A stretch of 64,000 bases of DNA from positions 4,898,001 through 4,962,000 of the forward strand of contig NZ_CP109796.1 in the NCBI RefSeq assembly GCF_038725785.1, written 5' to 3'. Numbering within the stretch: the first letter of the stretch is position 1; every line of letters begins with the position of its first letter. Both the position numbers and the translations under genes were made by a program. The notes beneath the pieces are model-generated. The model was not told where the DNA came from and did no database searches. It was given only the letters and a program-made list of their open reading frames with translations. This DNA is from Termitidicoccus mucosus. GTDB lineage: Bacteria > Verrucomicrobiota > Verrucomicrobiia > Opitutales > Opitutaceae. Positions 57,401 to 64,000 of this stretch are shown here, piece after piece.

Positions 57401-60400
57401 CTGACCATCGGCGGCACGCTCACACTCGATAACTCAAGGGTTGCCCTCAACCTGTTCGCCGGCGAGGCGAGCGATGTGCTCGCGTTCGGTTCCAGCGGCA
57501 CGCTGGTCCTGGCAGGGTCAAACATCGTCGATTTCCATCCGACCGAAAGTGTCTCCGGCACGTTTTTTGTCACGAGTGCGACAAGCCTGAAAGGCGCTCT
57601 CATCACGGTTGACGGCGAGACCATCGGCGGCGATTCCCGGCAGAAAGCGATATGGGCGGATGTGATCGGCGGTATCGCACTCGACTACGGTGTGGACACC
57701 TCCCGGGTGATGACATGGACCGGATCGGCCGGTGATGGCATTTGGGCCAGCGACGGCTCAAAGAACTGGCTCGGCTCCGAAAGCAAGGAACGGTTTCTGA
57801 ACGGCGATGCAGTCAACTTCAGCGTCGCGGCCAGCGGTTCCGTCGCCATCACCGGCGCCGATGTGCGCGTCGCCAGCATGGACGTGGCCGGCGGCGGCAA
57901 TCTCACGATCGGCGGACTCGGCATCGTGGCCAGCGGGTCGTTCGCCACCGGCACCGAAGTGTCCGGCTCGTCGCGCGCCACCGGCAGGCTGGCAAAGTCC
58001 GGCGCGGGCACGCTCGTGTTTCAAAACACCACCAACACGTTTGAGGGCGGGATTGATATTGCGGGGGGATTGGTCGCCTTCAACAAGGCCGCGCAGCTTG
58101 CGGTCGGGAGCGGCGCGGTCATCCAGTTTACCGGAAACGCGACCCTGCGGGCGGATGCTGACATCACCACCGGCTTTGCGAGTGCGATCACCATTGCCGC
58201 CGCCACCGTCGCGACCTTCGACACGCAGGGATACAACGTCACCTACACCGGTACGCTCGGCGGCAGCGGCACCTTGGCGAAGACCGGCGCCGGCACGCTC
58301 GTCTACGCAGGCGGCGTTTCGCTTGGTGGCGATGCGACGACCCGCATCGACAACGGCTTGGTGAAGCTCAACATCGCCCCGGCCACCGCGCCTAATGTCG
58401 AGCACACGTTCGACCTCAATGGCGGCTGGCTCGACCTTTCCGACACCGGTTTCGATACCACCGGCAGCACGGCCAACAATTGGGAGAAACTGACCCTCAT
58501 CGGCGACGCGGGCGGTGTCATCGGCGGCAATGACAGAATCACCCTCGGCGCGGGCGAGGTTGGATTCGCCATCGGCGCGGTCAGCGGCAGCACGAAGCAA
58601 GGGGTCTTCGTCGTGGTCGATGCCGGCGCGGGCGGCGTGGCCACGATGAGCACGGCAAACAATTATGCCGGCTATACGATGATCAAGAGCGGCACGCTCC
58701 GCATTTCCAACGACAACCAGCTCGGACTCGCCGGCTTGAATCGCGAGGTTGTTTTTGCCGGCGCCGGCGCGGCGCTTGAAATCACCGCCGACGGGTTCAG
58801 CACGAACCGGGCAGTCGAGCTTCGTCAGAATGGCGTGGTCAGTGTCGCCGGCGCGGCCACCGCCACTTGGAACGGTGCGGTCACCGAAACCGGCGGTTCG
58901 TTCAAACTCATCAAGGGCGGCGCGGGCACGCTCATCCTCGGCGGCACGCTCCAGCACACCGGCGGCATCGAGGTGGCCTCCGGCACGCTTCGCGCCAGCG
59001 TGGCCGGCTTGCGCGGCCCTGTCACCAACAATGCCGCGCTCGTCCTCGAGCAGGCGTCGGGCATCGGGGTTTATTCCGGCACGGTGACCGGTGCGGGCGT
59101 CGTCACCAAAGCCGGCGCGGGCGCGCTTGTCCTCGACAGCACGGCGGTGATCAACGGAAGCCGGTTCGATCTCGATGCCGGCGTGCTGGCCGGCGTCGGC
59201 AGGATCAACGCCCGGCTCGTCAACAAGGCCTCCGCCCAGATTCTCGGCGCGAAGGCGGCGGGAGGGGCCGGTTACGGCACGCTCACCATCGGCGGCGACT
59301 ACGTCGGCGAGGGAGGCACGATCACGCTCGGCGTGCTGTTGCAGGATACCATCGCGCTCAATGCCGACCGGCTCGTCATTACCGGCAGCGCGACGGGCAC
59401 GACGCTCGTTTCCCTCGTCACCACTGGCACGAGCGGGATGGATGCGAGCGGTGGCAACACCCCGCTTATCGATGCGCAGGGAGGCTCCGCAGGCGATGCA
59501 TTCGCGCTCGACCGCCGCTACGTAAGCGGCCTCTACGAGTTCAATCTGGGCCGGGATTCAGCCACGGGCGAATGGAGCCTCGCCGCCCGCGAGACCCCGC
59601 CCGAAAATCATGCCGTCATGGGCGTGGACGCCACTGCGCTGCTCATCGGCAAGGCGTCGTTCTCCTCGCTTGGCAGCCGTCTCATGTTCGCCCGCGCCAC
59701 TCCGACGGAGCACAAATTCGAACTCTGGATGAACGGTCTCCAGCGCCACGACAAAATCGTCAGCTCCGGCTACAATGGCACGAAAACCGACGTATATGGC
59801 GTTCAGGTCGGCGGCGATTGGACCCGCGCGTGGAACAAATCGATGCTGAGCGCAGGCGTCTTCTACGACTATGCAAACTCAGAGATGGACTTGCCGGAAT
59901 ACGAGACCGCGCCGGAGGTGCTTTCACCCGGCGGTTCCACCGACGGCGAGTCCCACGCGGCGGGCGTTTACTTCTCCTACCGGGCCGGTCCTTGGTATGC
60001 AGACGCGATTGCGCGCGGTGCCAGGGAGGATTACCGCGTGAACATTTTCCGCACGCCCGAGTTCAAGATGAAGGGCACGAGTTACGCCGCATCGGTCGGG
60101 ACCGGCGTCACCGTCTCCATAGACCCCGATTGGAAATTTGAGCCGGAAGCGCGGCTCACCTGGCAAACGCACCGTGTTGACGACACGCGCGACTCGTTTG
60201 GCCGGCTCTTCCGGATCGACAGCGCCGATTCGCTCGAAGGGCGTTTCAGCCTCCGGCTTTGGGAGGATCTTGAGTGGCGGCAGGGCTTGCGCATCACGCC
60301 CTACATTCGCGGCAGCGTGTTCCACGAGTTCAAGGGCGAGGGGCAGGTGCTCATCGACGGCGCGGCGCTCGACAACGACCTCGGCGGCGGCGGCGGCGCG

Positions 60401-60523
60401 GTCGATGCCGGGTTTTCCATGCAACTTGGCCGCGGCTGCGCGCTGAACGCCTCGGGCGAATGGTATATCGGCGGCATGGCCGAGGGTTACGGCCTCAACC
60501 TCGGTTTCAGTTGCGCATGGTGA
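54479..60523 (+). CDS. Giant autotransporter with PATR repeats
   Basis: About 2014 residues from MKKTALLPFGSRPSG (54479), chosen because the 70 codons upstream are not signal-like while a signal peptide ending PWLGATEHVF follows. The passenger is a beta-helix with stretches such as GGAIRSSVGIYIENASFAFL in the first part. It then has at least two copies of a roughly 360-residue module containing passenger-associated repeats (GTLVLANEANSFQNGIDIAE and GTLVFQNTTNTFEGGIDIAG). The C-terminal 260 residues or so form the autotransporter barrel (RLTWQTHRVDDTRDSFGR; ending LNLGFSCAW). It differs from the first autotransporter in repeat type. A TonB receptor gene follows 49 bp downstream, probably in the same transcript. 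Confidence 0.9.
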   Translation: MKKTALLPFGSRPSGMLIGALLACGAAPWLGATEHVFGTGSSMPALATGDTVKISGNAGVVTLSDSTALTVSDQAETSTVFSVGDAGGVTFTAAKATGDWAVLQRIGAAGLISVNAAASGTNILNLNKMILQGASTSAISLGESGAANGLLINGDVVFRNNLVTNNGAAVSMTNGSLLGFSGSTVIFDSNKSTGAGGGIYVGSGAAEIMFQNGARFINNEAASGGGISTTTATSGRRINIKVGDGATLEFSNNRATTGNGGAINNAGSTTPAGASISGGNLVFANNSAGGTGGAIRSSVGIYIENASFAFLHNQSTGAGGAFNATNLTLLGSGTLSGNVTAATGGAYHSASTNAVVNIDSAAGDIVFDGNMSAGLGGAINMFAANATVTLSATGAGNIIFKNNKANATIDGALGAYVGTGGDANAIHYNGATPGSLVLNAGAGNSIEFYDPVSSAAGTLAVTKDGGGTALFDGYHTDIAANTAVNAGVFRVTGGAIYGKGGAGAFALAGGATLSGSNGEIRAATIDLATGAILEAAGGGALKLSAGAITGASGLTLAGSGTIDAGATPLNAAAIRVGESNGSAAETLAIAGGVELADGATVHIDLFDAGASDKLTAATLTLGASGTIDIGGLDTGSYTIATTTGGITGAATGFGFKTGGNDLSNRLSASLAVSSNDLILSTTVRNLRMGWAGGDGVWVGGSGGWLEVGPPTTPETRFLTGDSALFNTTGTTVVTVAGEGVTAADVSVALANATDTLTFTGGTIVTDTASANASGTAAVGAGKVYLDGGATADATGKLTKSGAGTLVLANEANSFQNGIDIAEGTLAFSKAAQLAVGGGTSVNFTGDATLRAEAAILNATGTLAANIAIAASKTATFDTQAYDVAYAGVLSGDSTVRLVKSGSGALTLHAADSSLFAGGVQVDAGQLLLANNARLGGAVTVGAGAVAGGVGEFGGNVTLTNGTLRVGGGSTNSGTLTIGGTLTLDNSRVALNLFAGEASDVLAFGSSGTLVLAGSNIVDFHPTESVSGTFFVTSATSLKGALITVDGETIGGDSRQKAIWADVIGGIALDYGVDTSRVMTWTGSAGDGIWASDGSKNWLGSESKERFLNGDAVNFSVAASGSVAITGADVRVASMDVAGGGNLTIGGLGIVASGSFATGTEVSGSSRATGRLAKSGAGTLVFQNTTNTFEGGIDIAGGLVAFNKAAQLAVGSGAVIQFTGNATLRADADITTGFASAITIAAATVATFDTQGYNVTYTGTLGGSGTLAKTGAGTLVYAGGVSLGGDATTRIDNGLVKLNIAPATAPNVEHTFDLNGGWLDLSDTGFDTTGSTANNWEKLTLIGDAGGVIGGNDRITLGAGEVGFAIGAVSGSTKQGVFVVVDAGAGGVATMSTANNYAGYTMIKSGTLRISNDNQLGLAGLNREVVFAGAGAALEITADGFSTNRAVELRQNGVVSVAGAATATWNGAVTETGGSFKLIKGGAGTLILGGTLQHTGGIEVASGTLRASVAGLRGPVTNNAALVLEQASGIGVYSGTVTGAGVVTKAGAGALVLDSTAVINGSRFDLDAGVLAGVGRINARLVNKASAQILGAKAAGGAGYGTLTIGGDYVGEGGTITLGVLLQDTIALNADRLVITGSATGTTLVSLVTTGTSGMDASGGNTPLIDAQGGSAGDAFALDRRYVSGLYEFNLGRDSATGEWSLAARETPPENHAVMGVDATALLIGKASFSSLGSRLMFARATPTEHKFELWMNGLQRHDKIVSSGYNGTKTDVYGVQVGGDWTRAWNKSMLSAGVFYDYANSEMDLPEYETAPEVLSPGGSTDGESHAAGVYFSYRAGPWYADAIARGAREDYRVNIFRTPEFKMKGTSYAASVGTGVTVSIDPDWKFEPEARLTWQTHRVDDTRDSFGRLFRIDSADSLEGRFSLRLWEDLEWRQGLRITPYIRGSVFHEFKGEGQVLIDGAALDNDLGGGGGAVDAGFSMQLGRGCALNASGEWYIGGMAEGYGLNLGFSCAW

Positions 60524-60572
60524 GCGCTCCCGCGATGCCTCCGAACGAATGAAACACCGGGAGATTTATAAA

Positions 60573-63512
60573 ATGAAAACACTCAGCACTCTCTTTTTCG
60601 CGCAGGTGAGGCTTGCCTTGCTTCTGGCCGTCTGCTGCCTCGCCTTGCCCGCGATGGCACAAAGCGGCACCGGGTCGATTCGCGGCCGCGTGGCAAACGA
60701 GGCCACCGGCGATTATCTTGTCGGGGCGTCCGTGGAATTGCGCGAACTCCGCCAGTCCGCCCTCACCGACGCCTCGGGCACCTATGAGTTCAGCAAGGTG
60801 CCGGCGGGAAAATACACATTGCAGGTCTTTTATACGGGCCTCGACGCCGCCATGCGCGAAATCACGGTGACGGCGGAGGCGGAGACCGGCGCCGATTTCA
60901 ATCTTCAGGCCGCGGTATATAAACTGGAAAAATTCGTGGTCACCGGCGACCGCGAGGGCGACGCGGTTTCCATCACCCGCCAGCGCAATGCCGACAACGT
61001 GAAGAACGTCCTCGCGCTCGACGCCTTCGGCAGCGTGGCCAACGAGGACCCGTCCGACCTGCTCATCCGCCTGCCCGGCGTGACTCCCTACATGGGGGAC
61101 GAAGGCGATGTGTTTGCCGTGCAGGTGCGCGGCGTGGACACGCAGCTCAACTCCGTCACCGTCGACGGAAACCGCATGAGCACCTCTGGCGCAATGACGC
61201 GCGGTTTTCGCTACGGCAACATAACCGCGGTCGCATTCGAGGAGCTGGAGGTGATCAAGGCTCCGACCCCCGACTTGGATGCCGACTCCATCGGCGGCAC
61301 CATCAATATGAAAACGAAGTCGGCGCTCACCATGCGCGACCGCCAGCGCCTCACCTACAAGGTCGGCGTCCAATGGCTGCATGACTTGTGGGGGGAGCAG
61401 CCCCCGTATGCCCAAAGGCATGACATGCACCTGACCAGCGCGCTAACCTACCAGGGGTTGTTTGATGCGTTTGGTGGGAAGAAGAACCTGGCGATTACGG
61501 TGAGCGGGTTTTATTTCGACAATGGGAGGTCCTATTCCGCAACGACCCGCAATTATGCCTACACCCTGGATGCGCCCGCTTATAATTGGGACTATTATAC
61601 AAAAGACCTTTATAATCTGAACCGGCAGCAATCGCTGACACTAAAAGTTGATTATAAAATGGGAAAATACACGACATTGAGCGTGGGCGGGATGATGGCC
61701 AATGCCACTCAGGATCAAAAAATGAGCTATCAGACACGGGCATACCTGAACGGCGGCGGCACCAATGGTTCGCAGATCAATGCCGGCTATACGGATAGCT
61801 TTACTGAAGTAAGCGCGAACAAAACCAGCAATTCGCGTTTCGAGCTTGAGACCAGCTCCAACACCTATGTTGAGAAAATGCAGCAGATGCAGGTCGATCT
61901 GGTGCGCAAAAAAGGCCCGATTACCATTGATGCTTCGGGCGCATATTCCACGACGACGGTCGACGTAAATAGTTATGATCCCGACGGGGGCACCATATTC
62001 ACGCGCATGTCGAGCGTCGGCTGGTCGCTGGACAGCTCGCGCTCCAAGGCGTTCCCGACGCTCAAGATGACGGCGCCAACCGGGAAGAATATGCAAAACC
62101 TGAATGACTATACAACGACGCAAATTTCCAAGGACGACAACGGGCGTGAGTCCCAGATTTATTCGGCAAGCCTCAATGCCGAATACAAGGCCCACGCCGG
62201 ATACGTTCCCATCCTGATAAAAGTGGGCGCCCGGTATCGCCAGCAGATAGCCGCAACAACCGGTGGCGACAGGCGCTGGGATTACGCGGGCACCGATCTG
62301 GCCGCATTGCAGGACTACGGCGCGGCGATCAACCCTCAATATGGAATAGACGCCCCGTTTATTGATATAAGGGCCGCCAGCAGGGACGTGTATGAGAATC
62401 CAGCCGCGTGGAGGGAGGATTACGAATTCTATGAGCAATATATACGCAGGGATGACCGGGATCTCCGGGAGGATGTGCGCGCCGCCTATATCATGGGCCG
62501 CACAAAGCTCGGCAGGCTGGGTGTCGTGGCGGGCGTGCGTTTCGAGGACACGCACGCCAGGGCGCAAGGGTATGTCAGGGATTTGATCACCCCGGGCACG
62601 GACAAATACAACCACAGCCAGCAGGCAGCCCGGGCGGAGTCTGAATATGGTCCGATGCAGGTGTTTGAAAATGATTACTCCGACTTGTTTCCGAGCGTGC
62701 ACTTCACTTATTCATTCACCAAGAACATACTTTTCCGGGCAAGCTATTCGACAAGCATAGGCCGGCCCACGCCTTCAAACCTGATTCCAAACATGGCCAT
62801 AGCCTCGGATTATATAAATCTGGGGAACCCGGATCTTCTGCCCCAGCATTCGGATAATTATGACTTGTCCTTCGAATGGTATTTCGAGCCGGTCGGGCAG
62901 CTGTCATTCGGGGCGTTTCAGAAAAATCTGACGGATTTTTCTTATACCAATACAACCGGCGTGGCCGGGCAGGACGAGTATGCGTGGATGGATGATTCGC
63001 TCAACGGTCGTGAAATCCGAACCCCAAAGAATGGCGGAAACGCCCGGATCCGCGGCATGGAAATTTCATGGCGCCAACAGCTCACGTTTCTCCCCGGTTT
63101 TCTGAAGGGGACGAGTGTCTATGCAAATTATACGCGGTTGGAAACCGAGGGGGATTATGGCGATGGGCAGCGCAGCGAGAACCAACTGCCCAAGTTTGTG
63201 CCGGAGAGTTTCAACATGGGATTTGTGTTTAAATACATGAATTTCTGGGGGCGCATCTCATCCACGTACACAGGGGAATATTTGGACAACTATTCCAGCG
63301 ATCCTTCCCAAAACCGTTATAAATGCGCCCGGACGATTTGCAATGCGAGCGTGAGCTACAAGGTGAACAAATTCATGACGTTGTTTTGTGACATGACCAA
63401 TATCTTCGACACGCCCCAGGAATGGTATCGGGCCACGGGGCATCCGGAGAGGCTGGTGTATCACATCGAAAACGGTCCCAAGCTGACCATCGGCGTGAAC
63501 GGGCGTTTCTAG
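60573..63512 (+). CDS. TonB-dependent receptor with carboxypeptidase-like N-domain
   Basis: Outer-membrane energised importer of about 979 residues. I prefer the ATG at 60573 (MKTLSTLF), which has GGAG nine bases upstream, over 60549. After the signal peptide (ending PAMAQ), a CarboxypepD_reg-like domain covers about 28-110 (GSIRGRVANEATGDYLVGAS; YEFSKVPAGKYTLQVFY). The plug is about 115-250 (DPSDLLIRLPGVTPYMGDEG; VTVDGNRM; SIGGTINMKTKS). The 22-strand barrel ends TIGVNGRF with a terminal Phe. No SusD-like partner lies next to it, as is usual outside Bacteroidota. The ligand is unknown; glycan fragments or siderophores are both possible. Confidence 0.92.
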   Translation: MKTLSTLFFAQVRLALLLAVCCLALPAMAQSGTGSIRGRVANEATGDYLVGASVELRELRQSALTDASGTYEFSKVPAGKYTLQVFYTGLDAAMREITVTAEAETGADFNLQAAVYKLEKFVVTGDREGDAVSITRQRNADNVKNVLALDAFGSVANEDPSDLLIRLPGVTPYMGDEGDVFAVQVRGVDTQLNSVTVDGNRMSTSGAMTRGFRYGNITAVAFEELEVIKAPTPDLDADSIGGTINMKTKSALTMRDRQRLTYKVGVQWLHDLWGEQPPYAQRHDMHLTSALTYQGLFDAFGGKKNLAITVSGFYFDNGRSYSATTRNYAYTLDAPAYNWDYYTKDLYNLNRQQSLTLKVDYKMGKYTTLSVGGMMANATQDQKMSYQTRAYLNGGGTNGSQINAGYTDSFTEVSANKTSNSRFELETSSNTYVEKMQQMQVDLVRKKGPITIDASGAYSTTTVDVNSYDPDGGTIFTRMSSVGWSLDSSRSKAFPTLKMTAPTGKNMQNLNDYTTTQISKDDNGRESQIYSASLNAEYKAHAGYVPILIKVGARYRQQIAATTGGDRRWDYAGTDLAALQDYGAAINPQYGIDAPFIDIRAASRDVYENPAAWREDYEFYEQYIRRDDRDLREDVRAAYIMGRTKLGRLGVVAGVRFEDTHARAQGYVRDLITPGTDKYNHSQQAARAESEYGPMQVFENDYSDLFPSVHFTYSFTKNILFRASYSTSIGRPTPSNLIPNMAIASDYINLGNPDLLPQHSDNYDLSFEWYFEPVGQLSFGAFQKNLTDFSYTNTTGVAGQDEYAWMDDSLNGREIRTPKNGGNARIRGMEISWRQQLTFLPGFLKGTSVYANYTRLETEGDYGDGQRSENQLPKFVPESFNMGFVFKYMNFWGRISSTYTGEYLDNYSSDPSQNRYKCARTICNASVSYKVNKFMTLFCDMTNIFDTPQEWYRATGHPERLVYHIENGPKLTIGVNGRF

Positions 63513-63811
63513 GCACCAGGCCTTGATCGAAGTCACCGCAAACCCAGCCCATGACCTCAAGCAAGGAGCATTCCTTTTGCACTTTCTCCGAGCGTGAAGA
63601 CACCGCATAAAGCAATTCGTCCTTAACTTATCCCGCAATGACCTCCAGCCCAAAAGATCCCCGTAAACGCCCAGCGCTCCTTTTTGCAGGGACTCTTGGC
63701 AGGCATCGGCCGCCGGCCGATTTACTGAAGACACCACCCCGCCTCGGTTGCTTTACAGAAAAAGAAAGCCCCCTGTCGCTTTGTCGCAATGTGCGAACTA
63801 CCCATCGGCCT
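63513..63811. other. Intergenic region after the TonB receptor
   Basis: No supported gene. ATCGGCC/GGCCGAT (about 63706-63722) is a short inverted repeat but lacks a T run, so it is a weak terminator at best. TTTACAGAAAAAG near 63752 matches the element before the second autotransporter. Confidence 0.45.
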
Positions 63812-64000
63812 ATGCAACCTGCTCCCCTCCTTGCCTCTGTTGAAAAATCATGGAAACACTCCATTGTGTCAAAGGGGCTGGCGTTTGCCATCTTGGTGGC
63901 CGTTTCGCTCGCGAGTATCTCCGTAATCGCCAAACCGATTTCCGATGTGCTGCATGCAGAAAATCAAGCATTCGATCCTTGGAACAAGGAGCGATGGGCG
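63812..64000 (+). CDS. Partial membrane-anchored protein, 3' end outside window
   Basis: From ATG 63812 the frame stays open for 63 codons to the last base. It begins MQPAPLLASVEKSWKHSIVS, then has a hydrophobic segment LAFAILVAVSLASISVIA, then VLHAENQAFDPWNKERW. That is a short cytoplasmic tail plus one membrane anchor or uncleaved signal. The start codon is uncertain because no clear Shine-Dalgarno site precedes it. Too little is visible to name a family. Confidence 0.5.
   Translation, partial: MQPAPLLASVEKSWKHSIVSKGLAFAILVAVSLASISVIAKPISDVLHAENQAFDPWNKERWA

Overview
The window is about 64 kb of GC-rich bacterial DNA. Gene architectures point to Verrucomicrobiota, most likely Opitutaceae: large secreted pectin and glycan hydrolases, multi-kilobase autotransporters, a TonB receptor with no SusD partner, and many start codons lacking a clear Shine-Dalgarno site. 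The assignment is inferred from gene content; no rRNA, tRNA or CRISPR array was seen.

Layout. (1) 1-1.3 kb: the 3' end of an AT-rich gene of unknown function, a long hairpin repeat, and a small membrane protein. (2) 1.3-18.9 kb, all minus strand: an operon-like pectin (rhamnogalacturonan I) cluster. Reading 5' to 3' it encodes a two-lobed alpha/beta-hydrolase (CE15-like), an esterase-GH95 fusion, a GH2 enzyme, a PL4 rhamnogalacturonan lyase, a PL4 lyase fused to two SGNH esterases, a Tat-exported type B carboxylesterase, and a CE12 rhamnogalacturonan acetylesterase. (3) 19-22.8 kb: a Pro/Ala-rich exported protein, then housekeeping dapA, dapB and ruvA separated by a terminator and simple repeats. 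(4) 22.8-25.8 kb: a scarred region holding a decayed IS110-family transposase, an MFS fragment and a LysR fragment, followed by an intact small membrane protein with its own terminator. (5) 25.8-32.6 kb: a giant autotransporter carrying an 857-bp perfect internal direct repeat.

(6) 32.8-54.1 kb: a second glycan-use locus. An FAD oxidoreductase is divergent from a LacI regulator. Downstream of LacI lie a DapA/NanA-family aldolase, a sialidase-fold protein and its internally deleted paralogue, an MFS sugar porter, two GH2 enzymes, an SGNH hydrolase, an exported protein of unknown function, an SSS symporter, a YidR-like (DUF3748) propeller, a sialate O-acetylesterase-family protein and a frameshifted exported protein. 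Overlapping stop/start pairs suggest translational coupling. (7) 54.5-63.5 kb: a second giant autotransporter followed 49 bp later by a TonB-dependent receptor. (8) The window ends inside a membrane-anchored protein gene.

Working model (inference): the first cluster deacetylates and cleaves RG-I and trims side chains. The second imports and breaks down acetylated, galactose-containing and possibly nonulosonate-containing glycans under LacI control. The most unusual points are a palindromic repeat inserted in frame into a lyase gene, two paralogue pairs in which one copy looks like a clean in-frame internal deletion of the other, the lyase-esterase-esterase fusion, the internally duplicated autotransporter, and a possible bridge-RNA region upstream of the dead IS110 element.
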